From positions 1 to 64,000 of the forward strand of contig NZ_PPFB01000002.1 in NCBI RefSeq assembly GCF_002899455.1: 64,000 nucleotides of DNA. The letters are read 5' to 3'. Positions 34,043 through 44,024 of this stretch are shown in pieces (positions within the stretch are counted from its first letter, which is position 1; every line of letters starts with the position of its first letter). The stretch is from Streptomyces sp. DH-12 (GTDB lineage Bacteria > Actinomycetota > Actinomycetes > Streptomycetales > Streptomycetaceae). Made by a program: the position numbers and the translations under genes. A model generated the notes under the pieces. It had not been told where the DNA came from and made no database searches. It was given only the letters and a program-made list of their open reading frames with translations.

Positions 34043-35245
34043 ATGAACGGGGTGCCCGGACAGATCGGCCGGTACGCGGTCGAGCGGGAGCTGGGCTCGG
34101 GGGGAATGGGTGAGGTCTATCTGGCCTTCTCGCCCGCCGGCGATCCGGTCGCGGTGAAGCTGATCCGTCCGGACCGGCTGGACCCGGTCACTCGTGCGCG
34201 CTTCGAGAAGGAAGCGCTCATCGCCAGGACGGTCGTGGGCACGAACCGGGTTGCCCGGTTCCTGGACGCCGACCCCTACGCGGAACGGCCGTGGCTGGCC
34301 ATGGAGTACGTGCCGGGCCGGACGCTGCTGTCGTACGTGGACGGGAGCGGTCCGCTGTCCGCTCCCCTGGTGGCGAGCCTCGGCGCCCTGCTGGCCGAGG
34401 GGCTTCAGGCCGTTCACGCGGTGGGGCTGCTCCACCGGGACCTGAAGCCGCAGAACGTCATGCTGGGGGCGTACGGCCCCATCCTGATCGACTTCGGCCT
34501 CGGAGCGTTCCTCGACACCGCCAAGGACACGCTGTCCCACAGCGGGATGATCATCGGCACCGTGCGCTGTATGCCTCCCGAGCAGGCGCTGGGGCGGACG
34601 AAGGTCAAGGAGTCCGCCGACGTGTACGGGCTCGGCACAGTGCTGCTGTACGCGGCCACTGGGCACTACCCCTACGACGGGGCGCGCTGGGAGGCGATCG
34701 TCGCGCAGGTAGCCAACGCCGATCAGGCTCCGGACCTGAGCGGCCTTCCCCCGGCACTGGAACCGCTGATCGGCTCGATGCTGGCCCACGACCCGGCCGA
34801 CCGGCCCTCCCTCGACGCGGTGATGGCCGGATGCACGAGTGTGCTGGCTGCGGCGGGGCTGTCCCCCATGGCCGCCCGGCACGCCCTGATCGACGCCACC
34901 GCGACGGACGAGGAGGGGCCGGCTCACGGGAACGAACCATCGTCGGCGGCATGGAAGCGGATCGCCGAGCACGCGGTCATACTCGACGAAAACGAGCCGG
35001 ACAGCCCTCTGGACGGTCCTCCACCGGCCGCACCGGAACCGGATGCGGAGGGCGCGGAAGGCGCCGCCGAGAGCGCCGGGGCCGAGAACGTGCCCGACTC
35101 GTCTGCGGACGGCACGGCACCCCCCGCCCCGGTGGTCGAGGTCCCCGTGCCCGTACCCGTGCCCCGTAAGCCGGGGCGGCCGCCCGCGTCGCTGCAGGTG
35201 GCCGAGGAGCTGCGGAGCCGGTACGCCGCACAGCCCGGCCTCTGA
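34043..35245 (+). CDS. Soluble Ser/Thr protein kinase
   Basis: 400-aa Hanks-type kinase with all catalytic elements: glycine loop GSGGMGEVY (~19), VAVK lysine (~38), HRDLKPQN (~131), DFG in LIDFGLG (~150) and a PPEQ variant of the APE motif. The kinase domain ends near 265; a Pro/Glu/Ala-rich tail follows, with no membrane segment or sensor domain, unlike PknB. ATG 34043 is chosen over the frame start at 33992 because the domain begins here; GTG 34052 is an alternative. Its place immediately before the helicase-methylase operon suggests a role as defence regulator or effector, as in systems using kinases (PglW, Stk2), but a strong hairpin separates it from the next gene. Confidence 0.9.
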   Translation: MNGVPGQIGRYAVERELGSGGMGEVYLAFSPAGDPVAVKLIRPDRLDPVTRARFEKEALIARTVVGTNRVARFLDADPYAERPWLAMEYVPGRTLLSYVDGSGPLSAPLVASLGALLAEGLQAVHAVGLLHRDLKPQNVMLGAYGPILIDFGLGAFLDTAKDTLSHSGMIIGTVRCMPPEQALGRTKVKESADVYGLGTVLLYAATGHYPYDGARWEAIVAQVANADQAPDLSGLPPALEPLIGSMLAHDPADRPSLDAVMAGCTSVLAAAGLSPMAARHALIDATATDEEGPAHGNEPSSAAWKRIAEHAVILDENEPDSPLDGPPPAAPEPDAEGAEGAAESAGAENVPDSSADGTAPPAPVVEVPVPVPVPRKPGRPPASLQVAEELRSRYAAQPGL

Positions 35246-35254
35246 GCCAGGGAT

Positions 35255-35284
35255 CCGGTGACACCGTGGGGGCGGTGTCACCGG
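35255..35284 (+). terminator. 12-bp stem hairpin between kinase and helicase operon
   Basis: Perfect 12-bp inverted repeat (CCGGTGACACCG and complement) with a 6-nt loop, starting 10 nt after the kinase stop and ending 39 nt before the GTG of the SNF2 gene. It probably terminates the kinase transcript, or partially attenuates reading into the operon. Confidence 0.7.
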
Positions 35285-35322
35285 CACGTGATAGATGCAG
35301 ACAGCATTGATACGGACGGGCC

Positions 35323-38300
35323 GTGCACGACAGCGGTGGTCCAGGAAGATCGGGGCGGGAAGTGGAGCAGGACGTGGCCACCGTTGCGGGGGCCGGTGAC
35401 GGCCAGGGTGTGCTCGACGACGCGGTGAGCGAGGACGGGATCGTTCTCGACGCGTCGGGTGACGTGGCGCTGCCGGACGGCGGGGCGGTCTCCTACGCGC
35501 CGGGGGCCCAGGTGCGGATCCGTGACGAGCAGTGGCTCGTCCGCAAGGTCGCGCCCACGGCGCGGGACGGCTGGATGGTGGAGGTCACCGGCGTCTCCCC
35601 GTTCGTGCGGGGCACAGACGCCGTCTTCTACAGCCGGCTCGACGACATCCAGGTGCTCGACCCGCGCAAGACCGAACTGGTCCCCGACGGCTCCCCCAAC
35701 CACCGTAAGGCCCGCCTCTACCTGGAGGCGGTGATCCGCAAGACAGCGCTGCCCCAGACCGAGCACGGGCTCGCGCTAGCCGATGGCTTCCTCATGGACA
35801 AGCAGACCCACCAGCTACGCCCGGCCGAGCTCGCCCTCTCCATGAAGAACCCGCAGCCGCGGCTGCTCATCGCCGACGTGGTGGGGCTCGGCAAGACCCT
35901 GGAGATCGGCATCCTGCTGGCCGAGCTGATCCGGCGCGGGCGGGGCGAGCGAATCCTCGTGGTCACGCCGGCGCACGTCCTGGAGCAGTTCCAGCGCGAA
36001 CTGTGGACCCGGTTCTCGATCCCGCTCGTCAGGCTCGACTCCACGGGCATCCAGCGCATCCAGCAGGACATCCCCGCGGGCCGGAACCCCTTCGCCTACT
36101 TCAAGCGGGCGATCATCTCCGTGGACACGCTCAAGAGCGACGTGTACGCCCACCACCTGGACTCCACCGAGTGGGACGCCGTCGTGATCGACGAGTCGCA
36201 CAACCTGGTCAACCGCGGCACGAAGAACAACGATCTCGCCCGTCTGCTGGCCCGCCGCACCGACGCGCTGATCCTCGCCTCGGCGACTCCGCACAACGGC
36301 GACGCCGGGTCGTTCGCCGAGCTGATCAGAATGCTGGACGAGGCCGCGATCGCGAACCCGTCGGACTACGACGTGAAGGACCTCGACCACCTCTACATCC
36401 GGCGCACCAAGACGGACAAGGAGGTGCGCGACTCCCTCAAAGGCGTGTGGGCCGACCGCGGCCCGTCCGAGCCGGTCCCCGCGCAGGCCACCGCGAAGGA
36501 GCGCGCGGTGTTCGAGGAACTGGCCGCCCGCTGGATCCCGCGCGATCCGGCCGCCTCCTCGGTGTGTGCCGACCCGCTCGCCGCCTACAACTTCTTCAAG
36601 GCCTTCCTCTCCTCGCACAAGGCGCTCCAGAAGTCGCTGGAGGCGCGGCGCCGCTATCTGGCCAAGCCCGCGAAGGTGAAGAAGGGCGAGGACCCAGCCG
36701 CCCGCGAGGCCGCGCTCGAGGTTGAACGCGGGGCGATCGTGGAGCTGGAGCGGCTGGCCGGCGAGATCGGCGACGAGGACTCGGCGAAGCTGAACGCGCT
36801 GGTCGAGCAGCTGGAGAAGATCGGTGTCGGCCCGGGGTCGGACACCCGCGTCGTCGTCTTCTCCGAGCGCATCCCCACGCTGACCTGGCTGGCGGAGACC
36901 GTCCCCGCCCGGCTCGGGTTCCAGAAGACCGGTGCCGTCGAGGCGGGTGAGAAGAAGGACCGGCCCTGGCTGGCGTACGGCGGAGCAGTTCAGGTGATGC
37001 ACGGCGAGGCCACCAACGAGGACGAGCAGAAGCGGATCGTCGAAAAGTTCGGGCTGCGCGACGACCCGGTGCGCATCCTGTTCACGGGCGACGTCGCCTC
37101 CGAGGGCGTCAACCTCCACCAGGAGTGCCACCAGCTCATCCACTACGACCTGCCCTGGTCGCTGATCCGTATCGAGCAGCGCAACGGCCGTATCGACCGC
37201 TACGGGCAGAAGGAGAAGCCGCAGTTCCGCGCCCTGGTACTCACCAGCGACGTGGAGTGGCGGCGCGTTCCGGAGACCGGCGAGGCCCTGCCGCTCGACG
37301 ACCGGCTGGTCGGCGCCAAGCTCCTGAAGCGCGAGGAGGAGGCGCACCGGATCGACGGCTCGGCTGAGACGGTCACCGGCCTGTACCGGGCGCAGGAGGA
37401 GGAGAACCGCCTCACGCGGGATCTGCTCGCCGGCCGCACCGTGGAGGAGTCCATCAAGCAGTCCAGCGGCGGCTCCTCGTCGCTGCTCAGGAAGATGATG
37501 GGCAACATCGGGTCCCGGTCGGCCCAGGACGACGTGGCGTCCGCGACCGTCCCGAGCGTGTTCCGCTCGACCTCCGCCTACTTCGAGGAGGCCCTGCGCC
37601 AGATCTGCCCGACGGGGCCGGACAACGAGCTGAAGCTGCGCCACGAGGACGACGGCACGATCGCGTTCGAGCCGCCGGCCGACCTGCAGTACCGCTTCAA
37701 GGCGCTGCCCAAGTCGTACCTGACCGAGCAACACATCCTGCCCACGGGCAAGGCCCCCGGACGACTGCGCATCACCTTCGACAAGGGGCTCGGGGAGAAG
37801 CGGCTGAAGGCGGCCCGCGAGTCGTCCAAGACCCAGTGGCCCAACGTCAGCTACGTCTCGGACGTGCATCCCGTCCTGGACTGGGTGACCGACAAGGCGC
37901 TCGCGTCCCTGCGGCACGACGAGGCGTTCGTCCTCGCCCACCGCCCCGACACCGCCGCGGCGGCCAAACTGGATCCTCGCCTGCCGGCGGAGCTGTCCGG
38001 GCCGGTCTGTCTGGTGCAGGGCATCCACTCCAACGCCGTGGGCCGCCCCACCGTGGTGGAGTGGATGGCCGTCGTCGGACTGCCAGGCGCGCCCCGGGTC
38101 GTGCGCATGGACGCCGCCTTCCTCGCCGCGTGCGGTGTCGGGCCGAAGATGCCCGGCCGCGCCGTGTCCGAGGAGGAGCGCGAGGCGCTGCAGCGGCTCG
38201 TCCCCCAGGCGGTCGACGAGGCGGCACGGTACCTGCGCGAGCAGGAGGCCGAGTACGCGCGGCGCATCGACGACATGCTCGCCCCGTACGAGAAGCGGGT

Positions 38301-38502
38301 GACGCGGTGGCAGCAGGATGCGCTGTTCGCCTCGGCCCGCTCGGCGAAGGACCGCAACGACGTGAACCTCACGGCCAGCCGCCGCAAGACCCTCATCAAG
38401 TCGCTGAAGACCTCGGGGGCGCCCATGCTGCGCCTGCTCTGCGTCCTGCAGCCCCTGTCCACCGCCGCCACCGCCGTCGCCGCTGGGGAGACCACCCGAT
38501 GA
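35323..38502 (+). CDS. SNF2-family helicase, DISARM DrmD-like
   Basis: 1059-aa ATPase. The N-terminal ~100 residues contain a small beta domain (VRIRDEQWLVRKV). The SNF2 motor has ADVVGLGKTLEIG (Walker A, ~188), IDESHN (Walker B, ~290), SATPHNGDAG (motif III) and IRIEQRNGRIDRYGQ (motif VI, ~619), with a coiled insert (about 430-490) between the lobes. Size, N-terminal domain and partner methylase match DrmD of class 1 DISARM. Its job would be to translocate on DNA for restriction. The GTG at 35323 is provisional; GTG 35362 also fits. Its stop overlaps the methylase ATG (ATGA), so the two are translationally coupled. Confidence 0.88.
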   Translation: MHDSGGPGRSGREVEQDVATVAGAGDGQGVLDDAVSEDGIVLDASGDVALPDGGAVSYAPGAQVRIRDEQWLVRKVAPTARDGWMVEVTGVSPFVRGTDAVFYSRLDDIQVLDPRKTELVPDGSPNHRKARLYLEAVIRKTALPQTEHGLALADGFLMDKQTHQLRPAELALSMKNPQPRLLIADVVGLGKTLEIGILLAELIRRGRGERILVVTPAHVLEQFQRELWTRFSIPLVRLDSTGIQRIQQDIPAGRNPFAYFKRAIISVDTLKSDVYAHHLDSTEWDAVVIDESHNLVNRGTKNNDLARLLARRTDALILASATPHNGDAGSFAELIRMLDEAAIANPSDYDVKDLDHLYIRRTKTDKEVRDSLKGVWADRGPSEPVPAQATAKERAVFEELAARWIPRDPAASSVCADPLAAYNFFKAFLSSHKALQKSLEARRRYLAKPAKVKKGEDPAAREAALEVERGAIVELERLAGEIGDEDSAKLNALVEQLEKIGVGPGSDTRVVVFSERIPTLTWLAETVPARLGFQKTGAVEAGEKKDRPWLAYGGAVQVMHGEATNEDEQKRIVEKFGLRDDPVRILFTGDVASEGVNLHQECHQLIHYDLPWSLIRIEQRNGRIDRYGQKEKPQFRALVLTSDVEWRRVPETGEALPLDDRLVGAKLLKREEEAHRIDGSAETVTGLYRAQEEENRLTRDLLAGRTVEESIKQSSGGSSSLLRKMMGNIGSRSAQDDVASATVPSVFRSTSAYFEEALRQICPTGPDNELKLRHEDDGTIAFEPPADLQYRFKALPKSYLTEQHILPTGKAPGRLRITFDKGLGEKRLKAARESSKTQWPNVSYVSDVHPVLDWVTDKALASLRHDEAFVLAHRPDTAAAAKLDPRLPAELSGPVCLVQGIHSNAVGRPTVVEWMAVVGLPGAPRVVRMDAAFLAACGVGPKMPGRAVSEEEREALQRLVPQAVDEAARYLREQEAEYARRIDDMLAPYEKRVTRWQQDALFASARSAKDRNDVNLTASRRKTLIKSLKTSGAPMLRLLCVLQPLSTAATAVAAGETTR

Positions 38503-41500
38503 GCACCGACTTCGACTCCTTCTCCAACCGCGGCGAGTACCTGTCCGCCCACTACTTCGCCGAGCAGCTGGGCCAGGACCTCAAGAAGGGCCTCCTCGCC
38601 ACCTGGACGGTCCGGGAGAGCGACGAGAAGGACCCGCGTCCCACACCGAGGGAGATGCTGCGCGCCCTGCGCGGCACGTACCTCTCGGAGGAGTACCGCA
38701 ACTTCTTCGCCGAGCGCGCCAAGCTGGACGCCGAGGACGACGCCGACGAGAACAGCGCCGCCGCCGGAGCCCGACTCAACACCTACGACGACGGTGACTG
38801 GCGCGAGCGGCTCAGCGCCTGGCACGACAAGGTACTGGCGGCCCTCGGCTTCGCCGGAGCCGCCGAGCGGCGGCAGCTGACCGTCCACCGCGCCGGGCGC
38901 GAGCACACCGTGGCGACGGCCTGGCACGGCGACGGCATCGTGGCCCTCGAGTGCGGCTGGGCCGCCGGCAACGACACGGCCCTGGACGCGGACGGCCCCG
39001 GCCGGCTGCTGCACCCCCTGCGGGTGAGCGGCAGCGAGGTCTACGAGAGCGGCCAGTCCCTCGCCACCTGGCTTTTCCAGAGCGAACTGGGCGAGCCGGG
39101 CGGGGAGCCGCCCCGCTTCGTGCTGCTGCTGTGCGGCGGCGTGATCGTCCTGGCCGACCGCCAGGTGTGGGGCGAGGGCCGCTTCCTCGCCGTCAACCTG
39201 GATGCCGCGCTGGAACGCAACGACCGCAAGCAGGGCGGCGAGCTGGCGACCATCGCCGCCCTGTTCAGCCACGAGCTGCTCGCCCCCGCCGAGGACGGCA
39301 AGGGGCCGGGCATCGACGCCCTGGTCAAAGCCTCCCGCGACAACGCGGTCGGCGTCTCCGGGGAACTGCGCGAGGGACTGCAGCGCTCGGTCGAGATCAT
39401 CGCCAACGAGGTCCTCGCCCGGCTGAAGCAGGCCGGCATCGAGCCCCGTCAGATCGAGGACCCGAAGCTGCCGTTCGCCAAGGAACTCACCCGCGAGTCG
39501 CTGCGCTACCTCTACCGCATCCTGTTCCTGCTGTACGCCGAGGCCCGCCCGGAGCTGGGCATCCTGCCCGCCGACGACGGCACCTACGAGGCCGGGTACT
39601 CGGTGGCGCGGCTGCGGGAACTCGTCGAGCGCGACGAGCAGCTCGTCGAGGAGGAGGCCCGCAAGGGCTTCCACCTCTTCGCCTCCCTCGACGTCCTGTT
39701 CAACAAGGTCAACCACGGCCACCGCCCCTACGGCACCGAACCCGACGACGACCTGCCGGACGACGACGAGGAGACCCGCAAGCTCAAGGCCAAGCGGCGC
39801 AGCGAGGACCGCGGCCTGCGCTTCGAGCCGCTGCGCAGCGAACTCTTCGAGCCGAAGTCCATCCGACTCATCGGCCGGGGCGTCCTCGACCCCCGCAGCG
39901 ACGAGGACACCGACCCGAAGTGGCTGGACCTGCGGCTGCGCAACCACGCCCTGCACGAGGTGCTGCGGCTGCTGACCATGAAGAAGGCCAGGCGGCGCGG
40001 CGAGCGCGGCGGCTTCATCTCCTACCGCAACCTCGGCATCAACCAGCTCGGCGCCGTGTACGAGGGCCTGATGTCGTACACCGGCATCATCGCCGAGGAG
40101 GAGCTGTGCGAGGTCGCCAAGGGCGGTGACCCGGAGAAGGGCTCCTGGCTGGTGCCCGCCCACCGGCTGAAGGAGTACCCGGAGAAGACCTGGGTCGAGT
40201 ACGACGAGCACGACGCGGTGAAGGGCCTGCGCGGGCCGAAGAAGTACAAGGTGGGCGAGTTCGTCTACCGGCTGGCCGGCCGCGACCGCGAGACCTCCGC
40301 CTCGTACTACACCCCCGAGTCCCTGACCAAGGTGACCGTCGAACTGGCGCTCAAGCACCTCCTCGACCAGGAGCGCGACGAGAACGGCGAGGTCGTCCGG
40401 ACGCGGGCGTCCGAGCTGCTGAAGTACAAGATCTGCGAGCCCGCGCTGGGCTCCGGCGCGTTCCTCAACGAGGCGATCAACCAGGTCGCCGAGGAGTACC
40501 TGCGCCGCCGCCAGGACGAACTGGGCGTCTCCCTGCCTGCCTCGTCCGCGCTGACGGAGAAGCAGAAGGTCAAGGCGTACGTCGCGCTGCACAACGCGTA
40601 CGGCGTCGACCTCAACGCCACGGGCGTGGAGCTGGCAGAAGTCTCCCTCTGGCTCAACACCATGCACCCGGGCATGCGGGCACCGTGGTTCGGGCTGCAC
40701 CTACGGCGCGGCAACTCGCTGATCGGCGGGCGGCGGGCGGCGTACGCGGGCGAGGACGTCGTCTCCCCGGCGAAGGCCTGGCTCGCGGCGAAGAACACGC
40801 TCGCTCCGACACCGCTGCCGTTCCTCAAGGACGGCGAGCCGCAGCCGCTGCCCGCCGACGCCGTCCACCAGTTCCTGCTGCCGAGCCCCGGGTGGGCGGC
40901 CGTGACCGGCTCCAAGGAGGCCAAGGAACTCGCCAAGAACGAGGTGGCGCGCCTGGCCGCCTGGAAGAAGGGCATCCTCCAGCGGCCCAAGCGCAGCACC
41001 GCACACCTGAACAAGGACGGCACGCCCAAGCTCGACAAGGCGGGCAGGCCGAGGCGTGAGGCCTCCTCCCAGTTCACGCGGTTGCGGGACGCTGCCAAGC
41101 GGGCGGAGTTCCTGTGGTCACTCGTCATCAAGCGCATGCGGCTCTCCGAGGCAGCGATCGCCCGCAAGATCGACGTGTGGGGCGCCGAGCCGGGCGACCC
41201 CGAGTACGACTTCCTGCGCACGGCGGCGGGCGCGGTGCCGAAGGAGCAGGTCATGGCTGACCTGTTTGAGGCCACCGAGACGCCGTACTGGCGCCTGAAG
41301 AAGGTCATGGACGCGTGGTGCGCGTTGTGGTTCTGGCCGGCGGACAAGGCGTCCCTGCTCGACGGTACGGACGGGGCCTACGACGCCACGGTGCCGGCGG
41401 TGGCCTCCGCCGACGCGCTCGGTGGTCTGCTGGGGGTGCCGCTGATCGGCGGGGACGCGACGGGGCCCGGTGAGGGCAGCGGGGGCTCGACGGCGGCGGT

Positions 41501-44024
41501 CCCGGAGCCGCGCTTCACCGAGCAGACCATGCTGTTCGCGTCGGGGCCGACGCAGGAGACGCTGGTGTCCGCGACGACGGAGGACGAGCCGCTCATCGCC
41601 CTGCAGGCGGTGGAGGCGAGTGGCCAGTCCAGGCGCGGTGCGCCGAAGCAGTCCAAGCAGCGGACGTGGCGGGACACCATTCCGCTGGTCGAGCTGGACG
41701 ACTGGCTGGACTTCCTCGAGGCCCTCCTCGGCACCGTCGACCCCGACGAGCAAAACCTGGTCACCGAGTTCGACAACCTGGACGCGCTCAAGGACTTCGA
41801 GAAGAACCTCCCCCACCTGATGGGGATGGACCTCGCCGACCCGGAGACCCGCTTCCCCTGGATGCACACGGTCACCAACATCGCCGAGGAGCAGGGTTTC
41901 CTGCACTGGGAGTTGGACTTCGCGTTGGTCTTCGCGCAGGGTGGCGGGTTCGACTTGCAAGTGGGTAACCCGCCGTGGGTGCGGCCTCGGTGGAACGAGG
42001 GTTCGGTGCTGGCGGAGCACGAGCCGTGGTTCGAACTTACTGAGCGGGCGTCGACGGCGGAGAAGGAGGAGCGGCGGGGGGAGCTTCTGCGAGTGCCGAA
42101 GGCACGTCAGTACGTGCTGGATGAGCTGACCAGTGTCACCGGGCAGGTCGCGGTTTTCGGGGCGTCGCAGCTCTACCCCCTGCTAACCGGCACACAGCCG
42201 GACCTGTATCGAGCCTTCATGTGCCAGGTGTGGGACCACGCGTCGGCGTGGGGAACGACGGGGCTGATTCACCCCGACAGTCACTTCACCGGCGACAAGG
42301 AAGGTGCGCTGAGAGAAGCCGCGTACCGGCGACTTCGCATTCACGGCGACTTTGTCAACGCAGTCTGGAGGTTCTTCCCCAAGCCTGTCGGACATACCAC
42401 GCACTTCGGTGTGCACGTATATGGCCGTCAGCAGGAGATCGGCTTTGACCACCTGTCCTGGCTGGTGTCGGCTGACGCCCTGCGTTTTTCTGCCGCGCAT
42501 GACGGCAGTGGCGAGGTGCCTGGCATTCGATACCGTAATGCCGAGTTCGACGAGCGACCGCACCGGTCGCGGGTTATCCACGTTGATACAGATCTGCTTG
42601 CTGTCTGGCAGCACCTACTGGACGAAGAGGATGAACCGGTCGAGCGGGCTCGATTGCTATTTCCTGTGAGTACAGCAGAAGCCAGTGCCATCAGCGCCCT
42701 GGCGGACTATCCACTGCGGTTGCGTGGGCTTATGCCGCAGATGACTCGCGGTTACGACGAGAGTGGAGCTAAAAAAGACAATCTGATCGACTACAACCGC
42801 CCAGATGATTCCACTGGTCTGGAATATCAACCGGATCGCTGGCGCCATGTGATCCTGAAGGGCCCGCAGATTAGCGTCGCCACTCCCATCTTCAAGCGTC
42901 ACGACGCCAGCAGCAACGACCCATTTGGGGCTGACTTGGTAACCCTTCCCTCTAGCTTCGTGCCCGACACGGAGTATGTGCGAGCGAAGAGGCGAAGTCA
43001 GGCATATCTCAAGGCACAGGATCGCTGGATCGACCACGCGGTCCTTGAAAGACTACGCTCAGACGAGAAGGAAATTCACCGCGCACGTCAGCAGGTCGCA
43101 CACGCTGACTGCGTGCCCCACGATAAAGCAGATCCCGACAAGGTTGATGCGCTACTCATTGAACGATCACGACGACGATACGCCACATTCTACCGACTAA
43201 TTTGGCGTCGCCAGATTGCACCGGACACCGAGCGCGCACTGTACGCAGCAATGATCCCACCTGGGGCCACTCACATTCATGCAATGAACAGCCTGGCAAT
43301 GCCCGACAACCGCCACACAGTGCTGGTGGCGGGATTCTGGGCATCGCTCCCTCTTGACTACTTCTTGCGGGTCACCGGTCGCGGCGACCTTCTTGGCCGG
43401 AGCGCTAAGGCCACCCCGGCTCCGTCCGACGGTCATCACCCGCTCGCATCCGCTCTACTGCTGCGCACCCTACGCCTGAACTGCCTAACCACCGCCTACG
43501 CCGACCTCTGGCGAGACCTCTATGACCCCACCTGGTCCGCCTACGAACCCTGGGCCCTCCCCTGGCCCGGTCTGCAGCCCCTGCACGACGTCACCCCGGA
43601 ATGGCACCGCGACACCCCCCTCCGTACCGAGCGCGCCCGCCGCTCCGCCCTCGTAGAGATCGACGCCCTCGTGGCCGTCTGGCTCGGTATGGACGCCGAC
43701 GCGCTCATCGCCGCCTACCGGGGCCGCTTCCCCGTGCTGCAGAAGTACGAGGCGGTGACCTGGTTCGACGCCGAGGGATGGAAGCTCGCCGGGAACGCCC
43801 GCACGATCGGGCAGCGGCAGACCAAGGAGACCTGGGGCCAGTTCCAGGCCTACCTCGCCGCCCCCGACAACACCCCCGTCCCAGACGGCTACACCGCCCC
43901 CTTCTACAAAGCCGAGCGGGAGAAGGAGATGCGCGAGGCGCACGCCTACTTCCAGAAGCGGCTGGACGAGGCCGTCGCCCGAGGTGAGTGGGACCCGGTG
44001 AAGCAGGAGGTTCCCAGCCAGTGA
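38499..44024 (+). CDS. Eco57I-class N6-adenine methylase, DrmMI-like
   Basis: 1841 aa from ATG 38499, with GGGGAG upstream and a 4-nt overlap with the SNF2 gene. N-terminal ~500 residues are helical. Methylase motif I is CEPALGSGAFLNE (~647) and motif IV is VGNPPWVRP (~1157); the two are separated by about 500 residues with a Lys/Arg-rich insert (about 820-880). The C-terminal third should be the target-recognition region. From about 42190 to 43450 the DNA is visibly lower in GC and uses codons rare in the neighbourhood (AAA, ATT, CTA, GGA), then returns to normal; this suggests an exchanged recognition domain. Role by analogy with DISARM: methylates host DNA so that it is spared. The stop overlaps the next gene's GTG. 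Confidence 0.9.
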   Translation: MSTDFDSFSNRGEYLSAHYFAEQLGQDLKKGLLATWTVRESDEKDPRPTPREMLRALRGTYLSEEYRNFFAERAKLDAEDDADENSAAAGARLNTYDDGDWRERLSAWHDKVLAALGFAGAAERRQLTVHRAGREHTVATAWHGDGIVALECGWAAGNDTALDADGPGRLLHPLRVSGSEVYESGQSLATWLFQSELGEPGGEPPRFVLLLCGGVIVLADRQVWGEGRFLAVNLDAALERNDRKQGGELATIAALFSHELLAPAEDGKGPGIDALVKASRDNAVGVSGELREGLQRSVEIIANEVLARLKQAGIEPRQIEDPKLPFAKELTRESLRYLYRILFLLYAEARPELGILPADDGTYEAGYSVARLRELVERDEQLVEEEARKGFHLFASLDVLFNKVNHGHRPYGTEPDDDLPDDDEETRKLKAKRRSEDRGLRFEPLRSELFEPKSIRLIGRGVLDPRSDEDTDPKWLDLRLRNHALHEVLRLLTMKKARRRGERGGFISYRNLGINQLGAVYEGLMSYTGIIAEEELCEVAKGGDPEKGSWLVPAHRLKEYPEKTWVEYDEHDAVKGLRGPKKYKVGEFVYRLAGRDRETSASYYTPESLTKVTVELALKHLLDQERDENGEVVRTRASELLKYKICEPALGSGAFLNEAINQVAEEYLRRRQDELGVSLPASSALTEKQKVKAYVALHNAYGVDLNATGVELAEVSLWLNTMHPGMRAPWFGLHLRRGNSLIGGRRAAYAGEDVVSPAKAWLAAKNTLAPTPLPFLKDGEPQPLPADAVHQFLLPSPGWAAVTGSKEAKELAKNEVARLAAWKKGILQRPKRSTAHLNKDGTPKLDKAGRPRREASSQFTRLRDAAKRAEFLWSLVIKRMRLSEAAIARKIDVWGAEPGDPEYDFLRTAAGAVPKEQVMADLFEATETPYWRLKKVMDAWCALWFWPADKASLLDGTDGAYDATVPAVASADALGGLLGVPLIGGDATGPGEGSGGSTAAVPEPRFTEQTMLFASGPTQETLVSATTEDEPLIALQAVEASGQSRRGAPKQSKQRTWRDTIPLVELDDWLDFLEALLGTVDPDEQNLVTEFDNLDALKDFEKNLPHLMGMDLADPETRFPWMHTVTNIAEEQGFLHWELDFALVFAQGGGFDLQVGNPPWVRPRWNEGSVLAEHEPWFELTERASTAEKEERRGELLRVPKARQYVLDELTSVTGQVAVFGASQLYPLLTGTQPDLYRAFMCQVWDHASAWGTTGLIHPDSHFTGDKEGALREAAYRRLRIHGDFVNAVWRFFPKPVGHTTHFGVHVYGRQQEIGFDHLSWLVSADALRFSAAHDGSGEVPGIRYRNAEFDERPHRSRVIHVDTDLLAVWQHLLDEEDEPVERARLLFPVSTAEASAISALADYPLRLRGLMPQMTRGYDESGAKKDNLIDYNRPDDSTGLEYQPDRWRHVILKGPQISVATPIFKRHDASSNDPFGADLVTLPSSFVPDTEYVRAKRRSQAYLKAQDRWIDHAVLERLRSDEKEIHRARQQVAHADCVPHDKADPDKVDALLIERSRRRYATFYRLIWRRQIAPDTERALYAAMIPPGATHIHAMNSLAMPDNRHTVLVAGFWASLPLDYFLRVTGRGDLLGRSAKATPAPSDGHHPLASALLLRTLRLNCLTTAYADLWRDLYDPTWSAYEPWALPWPGLQPLHDVTPEWHRDTPLRTERARRSALVEIDALVAVWLGMDADALIAAYRGRFPVLQKYEAVTWFDAEGWKLAGNARTIGQRQTKETWGQFQAYLAAPDNTPVPDGYTAPFYKAEREKEMREAHAYFQKRLDEAVARGEWDPVKQEVPSQ

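Noticed and set aside
33587..35287. 566-codon minus-strand frame opposite the kinase
   Set aside because: Pure shadow of the kinase coding sequence and its upstream region.
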